Shown here: positions 28,128 to 37,286 of the stretch, piece by piece
How the letters are laid out: the number at the start of each line of letters is the position of its first letter
Numbering within the stretch: position 1 is the stretch's first letter
Assembly (NCBI RefSeq): GCF_004010155.1
Contig: NZ_RRYH01000010.1
Span: 1 to 64,000, forward strand
Length of the DNA: 64,000 nt
From: Solirhodobacter olei
Lineage (GTDB): Bacteria > Pseudomonadota > Alphaproteobacteria > Rhodobacterales > Rhodobacteraceae
Direction of reading: 5' to 3'
The notes under the pieces: generated by a model
What the model was told of the DNA's origin: nothing
Databases searched by the model: none
What the model saw: the letters and a program-made list of their open reading frames with translations, nothing else
Made by a program: the position numbers and the translations under genes

Positions 28128-29550
28128 CCCCGCGCAGATGTTCATCGGCGGGCGCTGGATTGCCGCCGCCGCGACCCTGCCGCTGGAGGATCCCTCCACC
28201 GGCCTCGGCATTGGCACCATCGCCCGGGGCGGCAGGGACGAGATCGACGCCGCCGTTGCGGCCGCCGAGGGCGCGCTTCTGGGCGACTGGGGCCGGATGA
28301 GCGCGGCCGAACGTGGGCGCATCCTCGCCCGCATCGGGCAGCTGGTGCTGGCGCGGGTGGACGACCTCGCCGTGCTAGAGGCCACCGATGTCGGCAAGCC
28401 GCTGAAACAGGCCAGGGCCGACGCGCTGGCGCTGGCGCGCTACATGGAGTTCTACGCCGGCGCCGCGGACAAGGTGATGGGCGAGACGATCCCCTATCTC
28501 GACGGCTACACCGTCTACACGCTGCGCGAGCCGCATGGGGTGACGGGCCATATCATCCCCTGGAACTACCCGATGCAGATCATCGGCCGCTCGGTCGGCG
28601 CGGCGCTCGCCATGGGCAATGCCTGCGTGCTGAAACCCGCCGAGGAGGCGTGCCTCACCGCCCTCGCCTTCGCCCGGCTGGCGGAGGAGGCGGGCCTGCC
28701 CGCCGGCGCGCTGAACGTCGTCCCGGGCCTGGGCGAAGAGGCGGGCGCGGCGCTTTCCGCCCATCCCGGCGTGCGTCATCTGAGCTTCACCGGCTCCGTC
28801 GCGGTGGGTCAGCTGGTGCAGGAGGCTGCCGCGCGCAACGTCGTGCCGGTGACGCTCGAACTCGGCGGCAAGTCCCCCCAGGTGGTCTTCGCCGATGCCG
28901 ATCTCGACAAGGCCCTGCCCTTCCTCGTCAACGCCGGGATCCAGAACGCGGGGCAGACCTGCTCGGCCTCCTCCCGCATCCTGGTGGAGCGCGCCCGCTA
29001 CGCCGAGGTGGTGGAGCGCATGGCCGCCCGCTATGCCGCGCTCCGCGTCGGCCCGGCAATGGCGGATCTCGACGTCGGCCCGCTGATCTCCGCCCGGCAG
29101 AAGGAGATCGTGGAGGGCTTCCTCGCCCTCTCCTCCGACCTCACCGTCGCCGCGCGCGGCAGGATCGTGGAAGACGCCCCCGCGGGCGGCCATTACGTCG
29201 CCCCCATACTGCTGGCCGATGTCCGCCCCGACCACCGGCTGGCGCAGGACGAGATCTTCGGCCCGGCGCAGGTCGTCATCCCTTTCGAGGGCGAGGAAGA
29301 GGCCGTGGCGATCGCCAATGGCACCGGCTACGGCCTCGTCGCCAGCTGCTGGAGCGAGAACGGCGGCCGCGCGATGCGGATGGCGCGGCGGCTCCGCGCC
29401 GGGCAGGTGTTTCTGAACAACTACGGCGCCGGCGGTGGGGTGGAGCTGCCCTTCGGCGGCATCGGCAAGTCCGGCCATGGCCGCGAGAAGGGGTTCGAGG
29501 CGCTCTACGGCTTCTCGACACTGAAGACCGTGGCGGCGCATCACGGCTGA
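28102..29550 (+). CDS. NAD-dependent aldehyde dehydrogenase 1 (betaine-aldehyde-type)
   Basis: A 482-residue ALDH. The general base is in VTLELGGKSPQ (near 251-261) and the catalytic Cys in NAGQTCSASSR (near 280-290). PWNYPMQ and FGGIGKSGHGREKG are standard. The start at 28102 (MPLDRLWFDPAQ) has GGAGGGAAG upstream and overlaps the transporter ATPase, linking uptake with oxidation of an aldehyde. The substrate is uncertain. Confidence 0.9.
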
Positions 29551-29587
29551 GAGGCGCAGGACAGAGGAAACCGCAGGGGAGGCAAGG

Positions 29588-30328
29588 ATGCGGCTGGAGG
29601 GAAAGACGGCAATCGTGACGGGCGGCGGCTCGGGCTTCGGGGCGGGTATCGCGCGCGCCTTCGCGGCAGAGGGCGCGCGGGTCATGGTGGCCGATATCAA
29701 CGCCGAAGCCGCCCGGGCCGTTGCGGCGGACATCGGCGGGCTCGGCCAAGTGGTAGACGTGAGCCAGGACGCCTCGGTCCGCGCCATGGGCGAGGCGGCG
29801 ATGGCGGCGTTCGGCAAGATCGACATCCTGGTGAACAACGCCGGCGTCACCCATCTCCCTGCGCCGATGGAGGAGGTGAGCGAGGCGGATTTCGACCGCG
29901 TCCTCGCCGTCAACACCAAGTCCGTATACCTCGCCGCCCGCCATATCGTGCCGCGGATGAAGGCGGCCAATGCCGGGGCGATCCTCAACGTCGCCTCCAC
30001 CGCCGGGCTGTCGCCCCGGCCGCGGCTGAGCTGGTACAACGCCTCGAAGGGCTGGATGATCACAGCCACGAAGTCCATGGCGGTGGAGCTGGCGCCGTTC
30101 GGCGTGCGGGTGAACGCGATCTGCCCGGTGGCGGGGGAGACGCCGCTTCTGAAAAGCTTCATGGGAGAGGATACGCCCGAGATGCGGGCGAAGTTCCTCG
30201 CCACCATCCCGATCGGGCGCTTCTCGACCCCGGCAGACATGGGTGCGGCGGCGCTCTATCTCTGCTCGGACGAGGCCTCTATGGTGACGGGGGTCGCGCT
30301 TGAAGTCGACGGCGGGCGGTGTATCTGA
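29588..30328 (+). CDS. SDR family oxidoreductase
   Basis: A 246-residue short-chain dehydrogenase: TGGGSGFGAGIA cofactor motif (near 12-23), NNAG near 84-87 and catalytic YNASK near 152-156. The C-terminus SMVTGVALEVDGGRCI is typical of the classical family, such as 3-oxoacyl or glucose dehydrogenases. It follows the aldehyde dehydrogenase by 37 nt. The reaction in this operon is unknown. Confidence 0.88.
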   Translation: MRLEGKTAIVTGGGSGFGAGIARAFAAEGARVMVADINAEAARAVAADIGGLGQVVDVSQDASVRAMGEAAMAAFGKIDILVNNAGVTHLPAPMEEVSEADFDRVLAVNTKSVYLAARHIVPRMKAANAGAILNVASTAGLSPRPRLSWYNASKGWMITATKSMAVELAPFGVRVNAICPVAGETPLLKSFMGEDTPEMRAKFLATIPIGRFSTPADMGAAALYLCSDEASMVTGVALEVDGGRCI

Positions 30329-30385
30329 CGGGTCCCGCCAGGGGCGCCGCCCCCTGACCCGCGGAACATTCTTGCCAGGATGAAA
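30329..30385 (-). repeat. Second repeat family (CAAATA-like core), copy 2, inverted
   Basis: On the minus strand CTTTCATCCTGGCAAGAATG is followed by a GC-rich hairpin (around 30334-30362) in which CAGGGGC pairs with GCCCCTG. The head and hairpin arrangement match copies at 56918 and 37138, although the core is diverged. It lies inside the operon between the SDR and GhrA genes. Confidence 0.5.
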
Positions 30386-30416
30386 GACAGGGCCGATGCG
30401 CCCGAGGGAGAGAGCA

Positions 30417-31352
30417 ATGCCGATCACCGTCCAGTTCGCCGCCGGGCCCGACCTCTGGCCGGCATACCGCGCGCCGCTGGCAGAAGCCTTCGCCGAGGCC
30501 GGGCTGGACGTGGAGATGGCCGAGAAGATCGCACCGGAGCAGGTCGACTATATCGTCTTCGCCCCGGGCGGCACGATCTCGGATTTCGCGCCCTACACCC
30601 GCTGCAAGGCGGTGCTGAACCTCTGGGCGGGGGTGGAGAAGATCGTGGGCCTACCGGGGCTGACGATGCCGCTCTGCCGCATGGTCGACCCGGCGCTGAC
30701 CGAGGGGATGGTGGAATATGTCGTGGGCAACGTGCTGCGCCACCACCTGGGCCTCGATACCCATGTGCTGAACCAGGACGGCATCTGGCGCCACAACCTG
30801 ATCCCGCCGGTAGCGCGCGAGCGGAAGGTGACGATGCTCGGGCTTGGCGCGCTGGGGGCGGCCTGCGGCCAGGCCCTCGCCGCGCTGAACTTCCCCGTCA
30901 CGGGGTGGAGCCGGACGCCGAAGGAGGTGCCGGGCCTCACCTGCCTCAGCGGGCCGGAGGGGCTGGCCCGGGCGCTCACGGGAGCGGAGATCGTGGTGCT
31001 GCTGCTGCCGCTGACGGCGGAGACGACGAACCTGATCGATGCCGGGCGCCTCGCGCTTCTCGCGCCAGGGGCCGCGCTGATCAACCCCGGCCGCGGGCCG
31101 CTGATCGACGACGCGGCGCTTCTGGCCGCGCTCGACGCGGGCCGGCTCGGCCATGCCACGCTCGACGTCTTCCGCACCGAGCCGCTACCGCCGGAGCATC
31201 CGTTCTGGGCCCACCCCCGCGTCACCGTCACGCCCCATATCGCCGCCGACACGCGCCCCGCCAGCGCCTCGCGCGTGATCGCCGAGAACATCCGCCGCGG
31301 CGAGGCGGGCGTGCCCTTCCTCCACCGCGTCGACCGCGCCCGGGGCTACTGA
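30417..31352 (+). CDS. Glyoxylate/hydroxypyruvate reductase A-like dehydrogenase
   Basis: A 311-residue D-2-hydroxyacid dehydrogenase of the GhrA type. The Rossmann motif is LGLGALGAACGQAL (near 141-154), with a catalytic Arg/Glu/His pattern in NPGRGPLIDD, DVFRTEPLP and VTPHIAA. It reduces glyoxylate or hydroxypyruvate in homologues. The start MPITVQFAAGPD at 30417 has GGGAGAGAG upstream. A terminator-like hairpin (CCGCCGG 31354-31360, CCGGCGG 31365-31371) follows the stop, so it probably ends the first transcript. Confidence 0.85.
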   Translation: MPITVQFAAGPDLWPAYRAPLAEAFAEAGLDVEMAEKIAPEQVDYIVFAPGGTISDFAPYTRCKAVLNLWAGVEKIVGLPGLTMPLCRMVDPALTEGMVEYVVGNVLRHHLGLDTHVLNQDGIWRHNLIPPVARERKVTMLGLGALGAACGQALAALNFPVTGWSRTPKEVPGLTCLSGPEGLARALTGAEIVVLLLPLTAETTNLIDAGRLALLAPGAALINPGRGPLIDDAALLAALDAGRLGHATLDVFRTEPLPPEHPFWAHPRVTVTPHIAADTRPASASRVIAENIRRGEAGVPFLHRVDRARGY

Positions 31353-31578
31353 GCCGCCGGAACCCCGGCGGGCCGCGCGATCCCGCTTGACAGGGCTCGG
31401 GCCGAGCGGGCAGCCTCGGCGCAAAGGTCCGCGGGATCTCCCGCTGCCGCTCTGCGGGTCGGTCCTCTCCCCTGTTGCCGCTGCCGCGAGGGCCCCGGCG
31501 CGGACGAAGCCAGGCGACATCCGGGAACGGCCAGCCGGGCGGTCAGCCGCCGGACGCAAGCGCGCAAGGGGGAATGAC

Positions 31579-32943
31579 ATGGCCGGCAATCTGAGCTTCG
31601 AGGATCTGAAGGCGGAGGCGGCCGCGGGCCGGATCGACACCGTCGTACTCTGCATGGTGGACATGCAGGGCCGCCTGATGGGCAAGCGCTTCCACGCCAG
31701 CCACTTCATCGAAAGCGCCCATGAAGAGACGCATTGCTGCAACTACCTGCTGACCGTCGACATGGATATGGTCCCGGTGCCCGGCTATGCCTCCGCCTCC
31801 TGGGCGGGCGGCTACGGCGACTACACGCTGAAGCCCGACATGAAGACGCTGCACCGCGTGCCCTGGCTCGAGGGTACGGCGATGGTCCTCGGAGACGTCT
31901 TCGACCACGAGACGCACGAGGAGGTTGCCCAGTCCCCCCGCGCGATCCTGAAGAAGCAGGTCGCCCGCGCCAAGGCGATGGGGTTCGACGCGATGATGGC
32001 GACGGAGCTGGAGTTCTTCCTCTTCGAGCAGAGCTACGCCCAGCTCCGCGACGCGAACTGGCGCGACCCGAAGACGCTCGGCGCCCATAACATCGACTAT
32101 TCCATCTTCGGCACCACGAAGGAGGAAGAGGTGATGCGCGCCGTCCGCAACGGGCTTTTCGGCGCCGGCATCCCGGTCGAATGCTCCAAGGGCGAGGCCG
32201 AAGTCGGCCAGGAGGAGATCAACGTCAAGTATTCCGACGCGCTCGACACCGCCGACAACCACGCCATCGTCAAGAACGCGGTGAAGGAGATCGCCTTCGC
32301 CAGGGGCCGCTCTGTCACCTTCATGGCGAAATACGATCACGCCCGGGCGGGATCCTCCTCGCATGTCCACCAGTCGCTCTGGAAGGACGGCAAGCCCGCC
32401 TTCCGCGACCCGGACGGCCCGCATGGCATGTCGAAGGTGATGGAGCACTACCTCGCCGGGCTTCTCGCCCATGCCGAGGAGATCACCTATTTCCTCGCCC
32501 CCTACGTCAACAGCTACAAGCGCTTCGTCGTAGGCATGTTCGCGCCGACCAAGGCCGTCTGGAGCTTCGACAACCGCACCGCGGGGTTCCGCATCTGCGG
32601 CGAGAACACCAAGGCGATCCGCGTCGAATGCCGCATCGGCGGGTCGGACCTGAACCCCTATCTGGCGCTCGCCGCCATGCTCGCCGCCGGCCTCGACGGC
32701 ATCGAGCGCAAGCTGGAGCTGGAGCCGATGGCCTCCGGCGACGCCTACCACGCCGCGAACGTGCGCGAGATCCCGAAGACGCTGCGCGCCGCGGCCGAGC
32801 GGCTGCATGGCTCGAAGATGCTCCGCGCCGCCTTCGGCGACGGGGTGGTGGAGCACTACACCCGCGCCGCCACCTGGGAGATCGAGGAGATGGACCGCGT
32901 GGTGACGGATTTCGAGCTTCAGCGGGGGCTGGAGCGGGCCTGA
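31579..32943 (+). CDS. Glutamine-synthetase-family ligase (gamma-glutamyl-amide synthetase-like)
   Basis: A 454-residue member of the GS superfamily, related to GlnT/PuuA/IpuC-type ligases rather than housekeeping GlnA. ATP/glutamate motifs are present: ATELEFFLFE, EVGQEEINVKYS, GSSSHVHQSLW, NSYKRF and NPYLALAAM. Such enzymes join glutamate's gamma-carboxyl to an amine. The MVDMQGRLMGKRF N-terminus and absence of an adenylylation-type tail are typical. AAGGGGGA at 31567-31574 is a strong ribosome-binding site. It opens an operon with VOC, ALDH, Fe-ADH and DAO genes. Confidence 0.87.
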   Translation: MAGNLSFEDLKAEAAAGRIDTVVLCMVDMQGRLMGKRFHASHFIESAHEETHCCNYLLTVDMDMVPVPGYASASWAGGYGDYTLKPDMKTLHRVPWLEGTAMVLGDVFDHETHEEVAQSPRAILKKQVARAKAMGFDAMMATELEFFLFEQSYAQLRDANWRDPKTLGAHNIDYSIFGTTKEEEVMRAVRNGLFGAGIPVECSKGEAEVGQEEINVKYSDALDTADNHAIVKNAVKEIAFARGRSVTFMAKYDHARAGSSSHVHQSLWKDGKPAFRDPDGPHGMSKVMEHYLAGLLAHAEEITYFLAPYVNSYKRFVVGMFAPTKAVWSFDNRTAGFRICGENTKAIRVECRIGGSDLNPYLALAAMLAAGLDGIERKLELEPMASGDAYHAANVREIPKTLRAAAERLHGSKMLRAAFGDGVVEHYTRAATWEIEEMDRVVTDFELQRGLERA

Positions 32944-32944
32944 G

Positions 32945-33313
32945 ATGATCGAGGCGATCGACCACCTGGTCCTGACCGTGCGCGACCCGGACGCCGCGGC
33001 GCGCTTCTACGCCCGGGTGCTGGACATGGAGCCTGTGACATTCGGCGACGGCCGCCGCGCCTTGCGCTTCGGCGCGCAGAAGATCAACCTGCAGAGGCTT
33101 GGTCAGGAGACCCGCAACCATGCCTGCATCGGCTCGGGCGATCTCTGCCTTCTCACCCGCTGGGCGCCGCAAGCGGTACTCGACCGGCTCGGCGCGGAAG
33201 GCGTTGTGGTCGCCGAGGGCCCGGTGCAGAAATCCGGGGCAAGAGGGCCGATCACCTCGATCTATTTCAACGACCCGGACGGGAACCTGATCGAAGTCAG
33301 CAGCTACGGCTGA
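32945..33313 (+). CDS. VOC superfamily (glyoxalase/dioxygenase-fold) protein
   Basis: A 122-residue single-domain vicinal-oxygen-chelate protein. IDHLVLTVRDPDAAARFY holds the first His and NLIEVSSYG the Glu metal ligand. The sequence resembles the virulence-protein/biphenyl-diol group. It starts two nt after the ligase stop, so the two are translationally linked. Whether it is a lyase, dioxygenase or resistance protein cannot be told. Confidence 0.83.
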   Translation: MIEAIDHLVLTVRDPDAAARFYARVLDMEPVTFGDGRRALRFGAQKINLQRLGQETRNHACIGSGDLCLLTRWAPQAVLDRLGAEGVVVAEGPVQKSGARGPITSIYFNDPDGNLIEVSSYG

Positions 33314-33340
33314 TCCCGGCCCGGACCAAATGAGGACACC

Positions 33341-34729
33341 ATGACCAAGACGATCGAACTGATCTCGCCCGTGGACGGGCGGGTCTATGCCGAGCGGCAG
33401 ACGCTTTCGCACGAGGATGCGCAGGCGGCGGTGGACCGCGCCCGCGCGGCGCAGCCGGACTGGGCGGCGCTGCCGCTGGCGGAGCGGGTCGCGAAGGTGA
33501 AGGCCGGCATCGCCGCGCTCACCGCGATGAAGGACGCCGCGGTCGAGGAACTCGCCTGGCAGATGGGCCGTCCGGTCCGCTTCGGCGGCGAATTCGGCGG
33601 CGTGAACGAACGCGCCGACTACATGGCGAGCATCGCCGAGACCGCGCTCGCCCCCACCGTGGTCGAGGCCTCCGACCGGTTCGAGCGGCGGATCGAGCGC
33701 GAGCCGCTGGGCGTGGTCCTCGTCCTCGCGCCCTGGAACTACCCCTATCTCACCGCGATCAACACCGTCGTCCCGGCGCTGATCGCCGGCAACGCCGTGA
33801 TCCTGAAGCACGCGAGCCAGACGCTGCTCGTCGGCGAGCGCCTCGCGCAGGCGCTGCACGAAGGCGGCGTTCCGGCCGATGTCTTCCAGAACGTCATCCT
33901 CGACCACGCCACGACCGAGGATCTGATTGCCGACCGCGCGTTCGACTTCGTGAACTTCACCGGCTCGGTCGCGGGCGGGCAGGCGATCGAACGCGCCGCG
34001 GCGGGCACCTTCACGCCCTTGGGGCTGGAACTCGGCGGCAAGGACCCGGGTTACGTGATGGACGACGCCGACCTCGACGCCGCCGTCGACGGGCTGATGG
34101 ACGGCGCGATGTTCAACGCCGGCCAGTGCTGCTGCGGGATCGAGCGGATCTACGTCCACCAGAGCCTCTACAGCGCCTTCGTCGAAAAGGCGGTGGAGTG
34201 GGTGAAGAAGCTCCACCTCGGCCATCCGATGGACGAGGCGACGACGCTTGGCCCGATGGCGCACACCCGCTTCGCCCATGTCGTGCGCAGCCAGATCGCC
34301 GATGCGCTGGCCGAGGGCGCGACCGCGCTGATCGACCCGCACCTCTTCCCCGCCGACGACGGCGGCGCCTACCTCGCCCCCCAGATCCTCATCAACGTGA
34401 ACCACGAGATGCGGGTGATGCGCGAGGAAAGCTTCGGCCCGGTCGTAGGCATCATGCCAGTGAAGAACGATGACGAGGCGGTGGCGGTGATGAACGACTC
34501 GCCCTACGGCCTGACCGCCTCGCTCTGGACCTCGGACCCGGAACGCGCCGCCGCGGTGGGCGCCCAGATCCAGACCGGCACCGTCTACATGAACCGCTGC
34601 GACTACCTCGACCCGGCCTTGTGCTGGACGGGCTGCAAGGATACCGGCCGGGGCGCCTCGCTCTCCGCGCTCGGCTACATGGCGGTGACGCGCCCGAAAT
34701 CCTACCATCTGAAGAAGGTGACGAAATGA
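33341..34729 (+). CDS. NAD-dependent aldehyde dehydrogenase 2
   Basis: A 462-residue ALDH. LELGGKDPGYV (general base) and NAGQCCCGIERIYV (catalytic Cys within a Cys-Cys-Cys run) are typical of the semialdehyde-type group. The N-terminus is short. Its stop overlaps the iron alcohol dehydrogenase start (ATGA), so an alcohol-to-aldehyde-to-acid sequence is likely. It differs from the ALDH at 28102 and is not a recent duplicate. Confidence 0.9.
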   Translation: MTKTIELISPVDGRVYAERQTLSHEDAQAAVDRARAAQPDWAALPLAERVAKVKAGIAALTAMKDAAVEELAWQMGRPVRFGGEFGGVNERADYMASIAETALAPTVVEASDRFERRIEREPLGVVLVLAPWNYPYLTAINTVVPALIAGNAVILKHASQTLLVGERLAQALHEGGVPADVFQNVILDHATTEDLIADRAFDFVNFTGSVAGGQAIERAAAGTFTPLGLELGGKDPGYVMDDADLDAAVDGLMDGAMFNAGQCCCGIERIYVHQSLYSAFVEKAVEWVKKLHLGHPMDEATTLGPMAHTRFAHVVRSQIADALAEGATALIDPHLFPADDGGAYLAPQILINVNHEMRVMREESFGPVVGIMPVKNDDEAVAVMNDSPYGLTASLWTSDPERAAAVGAQIQTGTVYMNRCDYLDPALCWTGCKDTGRGASLSALGYMAVTRPKSYHLKKVTK

Positions 34730-35874
34730 CCCCGCCCACCGCCAACTGGTCCTATCCCACCGCCGTCAAGTTCGGCCCCGGCCGGATCCAGGAGCTTGCC
34801 CATTTCTGCAAGGAAGCGGGGCTGAAAAGGCCGCTCCTGGTGACCGACCGCGCGCTGGCCGCCCTGCCCATCACCGCCCAGGCGCTCGGGATCATGGAGG
34901 CCGCCGGCCTCGGCCGCGGCATGTTCTGCGAGGTCGATCCGAACCCGACCGAGGCCAACATGAAGGCCGGCATAGCCGCCTTCAAGGCCGGCGGGCATGA
35001 CGGGGTGATCTGCTTCGGCGGCGGCTCCGCGCTCGACCTCGGCAAGATGATCGCGCTGATGCATGCCCAGACCGTCAGCGTCTGGGACCTCGAAGATGTC
35101 GGCGACTGGTGGACCCGCGCCGACGCCGCCAGGATCGCCCCCATCGTCGCCGTGCCCACCACCGCCGGCACCGGATCGGAGGTCGGCCGCGCCGGCGTGC
35201 TGACCAACACCGAGACCCACAAGAAGAAGATCATCTTCCACCCGAAGCTCATGCCCGCGGTGACGATCTGCGACCCGGAGCTGACTGTCGGCATGCCGAA
35301 GGCGATCACCGCCGGAACCGGCATGGACGCGCTGGCCCACTGCCTGGAGGCCTACTGCTCGCCGCATTACCACCCGATGAGCCAGGGCATCGCCCTCGAA
35401 GGCATGCGGCTGGTGTTCGAGAACCTGCCCAAGGCCTATGCCAGCCCGGATGACCTCGAAGCCCGCGCCCATATGATGAGCGCGGCCGCGATGGGGGCCG
35501 TGGCCTTCCAGAAGGGTCTCGGCGCGATCCACTCGCTCTCGCACCCGGTCGGCGCGGTCTACGGCACGCATCACGGCACCACCAATGCCGTGGTGATGCC
35601 GATGGTGCTGGAGTTCAACCGCCCCGCGATCGAGGAGCGGATCGCCCGCGCGTCCGCCTATCTCGGCATCCCCGGCGGCTTCGGCGGCTTCCACGAGGCG
35701 GTGCTGGAACTGCGCGCCACCCTCTCCATCCCGGAAAACCTCTCGGCCATGGGCGTGGAATATTCCCGTCTCGACGAGCTGACCGAGATGGCGCTGGAGG
35801 ATCCCTCCTGCGGCGGCAACCCGGTCACGATGACGCGCGAGAACACCCGCGCCCTCTTCGACGCCTGCATGTAA
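34726..35874 (+). CDS. Iron-containing alcohol dehydrogenase
   Basis: A 382-residue group III (Fe) alcohol dehydrogenase. The NAD motif is GVICFGGGSALDLGK (near 89-103). The metal ligands are Asp and His in the TAGTGSEVGR to DALAHCLEAY region, and two His in HSLSHPVGAVYGTHHG. It shares an ATGA overlap with the upstream ALDH. Substrates in this family range from ethanol to lactaldehyde and hydroxy acids. Here oxidation of a gamma-glutamyl-linked alcohol is a reasonable inference from context. Confidence 0.9.
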   Translation: MTPPTANWSYPTAVKFGPGRIQELAHFCKEAGLKRPLLVTDRALAALPITAQALGIMEAAGLGRGMFCEVDPNPTEANMKAGIAAFKAGGHDGVICFGGGSALDLGKMIALMHAQTVSVWDLEDVGDWWTRADAARIAPIVAVPTTAGTGSEVGRAGVLTNTETHKKKIIFHPKLMPAVTICDPELTVGMPKAITAGTGMDALAHCLEAYCSPHYHPMSQGIALEGMRLVFENLPKAYASPDDLEARAHMMSAAAMGAVAFQKGLGAIHSLSHPVGAVYGTHHGTTNAVVMPMVLEFNRPAIEERIARASAYLGIPGGFGGFHEAVLELRATLSIPENLSAMGVEYSRLDELTEMALEDPSCGGNPVTMTRENTRALFDACM

Positions 35875-35877
35875 GCC

Positions 35878-37131
35878 ATGGCCGCGCGGGAGGCAGAAGT
35901 CGCAATCGTCGGGGCCGGCGTGGTCGGCCTCACCCTCGCGCTCCGGCTCGCCCGGGCGGGGCGGGAGGTCGTTCTGATCGACCCGAACCCGCCCGGTTCG
36001 GGTGCGAGCTTCGGCAATGCCGGCACCATCGCGGATTACGCCGTGATGCCGGTCGGCACGCCCGATGTGCTGAAATCCCTGCCCTCGCTCCTGTTCGACC
36101 GGAACTCGCCGCTCGCGATCCGCAAGGCGGCGCTGCCGACGCTCGCCCCCTGGCTACTGCGCTTCGCGGCGCAGTCGCTCCCCGGCCCGGCCCGCCGCAA
36201 TTCGGCCGTGCTGGCCCGGCTGCTCTCGGACGCGGGCGCCCGCTGGCGCGATCTCGCGGCAGAGGTCGGCGCGGCAGAGGGCCTCGGGCAGACCGGCAAC
36301 CTCTACCTCTACGACACGCCCCGCGACGTCGAGGCCGCCAAGGCCGACCTCGCCCACCGCCGCACCCTCGGCGTAACGGTGGAAATCCTTACGGCCGACG
36401 AGCTTGGCCAGCTGGAGCCGAACCTGCCACGCCGCTTCGCCGGCGCCGCCTTCTTCCCCAACACCTGGTTTCTCTCCGACCCGGGCCGCACCGTCACGGC
36501 GATCGCAACGGCCGCCCAGGCCGCCGGCGCCCGCATCGTCACCGCCGAGGCTCGGGCGCTGCGCCGGGAGGGCGGCGGCGTCACCATCGAAACGCAGGGC
36601 CCCGAAGGCCCCCGCACCCTCGGCGCCGCCCGCGCCGTCATCGCCGCCGGCGCCCGCTCCCGCGCGCTCGCGCGCTCGGCAGGCGACCGCATCCCGCTCG
36701 ACACCGAACGCGGCTACCATGTCGAATGGGACATGGCAGAGGCCCCCGTCGCCCGCCCCAGCTGCCCGGTTTCCCGCGGCTTCTACTTCTGCCCGATGTC
36801 GGGGCGCCTGCGCGCCGCCGGCACGGTGGAACTCGGCGGGCTGAATGCCCCGCCTTCTCCCCATCGCATCGCGCGGATCATCGAGGGCAGCCGCGCGGTC
36901 TTCCCCGACCTGCCGGCGCCCTCGCGCACCTGGCTCGGCTTCCGCCCCTCGATGCCGGATTCCCTTCCGGTCATCGGCCCGTCGAAGGCCGGCCCCGAGA
37001 TCCTCCTCGCCTTCGGCCACGGTCATATCGGCCTGACCCTCGCCCCCCGCACCGCCGCGCTGATCGAGGGGCACCTCGCCGGCACCCCGCCCGACCCGGC
37101 CCTCGCCGGTGTCCTTCCCGCCCGGTTCTGA
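35878..37131 (+). CDS. FAD-dependent oxidoreductase (DadA/DAO family)
   Basis: A 417-residue flavoprotein. The N-terminal VAIVGAGVVGLTLALRLARAG is the FAD dinucleotide motif, and the C-terminal GFRPSMPDSLPVIGPS with GHGHIGLTLAP is the DAO/D-amino-acid-dehydrogenase signature. It probably oxidises an amine or amino acid. It begins 3 nt after the alcohol dehydrogenase stop and closes the operon. The substrate is unknown. Confidence 0.88.
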   Translation: MAAREAEVAIVGAGVVGLTLALRLARAGREVVLIDPNPPGSGASFGNAGTIADYAVMPVGTPDVLKSLPSLLFDRNSPLAIRKAALPTLAPWLLRFAAQSLPGPARRNSAVLARLLSDAGARWRDLAAEVGAAEGLGQTGNLYLYDTPRDVEAAKADLAHRRTLGVTVEILTADELGQLEPNLPRRFAGAAFFPNTWFLSDPGRTVTAIATAAQAAGARIVTAEARALRREGGGVTIETQGPEGPRTLGAARAVIAAGARSRALARSAGDRIPLDTERGYHVEWDMAEAPVARPSCPVSRGFYFCPMSGRLRAAGTVELGGLNAPPSPHRIARIIEGSRAVFPDLPAPSRTWLGFRPSMPDSLPVIGPSKAGPEILLAFGHGHIGLTLAPRTAALIEGHLAGTPPDPALAGVLPARF

Positions 37132-37137
37132 CCGGCC

Positions 37138-37217
37138 CTTTTTCCTGGCGCAAATACTCTCGCCGGGGGCGCGGCGGACGGGCCGGGCGCCCGGCGGGAG
37201 TATTTCGACCAGGCAAA
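37138..37217. repeat. Second repeat family, inverted pair (copy 3)
   Basis: The left arm (37138-37165) is CTTTTTCCTGGCGCAAATAC plus GC-rich sequence, and the right arm (37190-37217) is its near-inverse. 23 of 28 positions pair. The middle is a GC-rich loop with GCCGGG/CCCGGC. This is an inverted pair of the unit seen singly at 56918, analogous to an inverted REP pair. It follows the DAO gene and could end its transcript. Confidence 0.65.
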
Positions 37218-37233
37218 AGCCCAGGCCCCCGGC

Positions 37234-37261
37234 TTGACCCCGGCCCGCCCGCGCCTAAGGT
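37234..37261 (+). promoter_or_regulatory. Promoter for the UDP-sugar epimerase gene
   Basis: TTGACC (37234-37239), 16 nt, TAAGGT (37256-37261), 25 nt ahead of the ATG. It matches the promoter at 10002-10029 in hexamers and spacing. Confidence 0.55.
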
Positions 37262-37286
37262 GGCCGCGCTTTCCAGGGAGGCCCAG

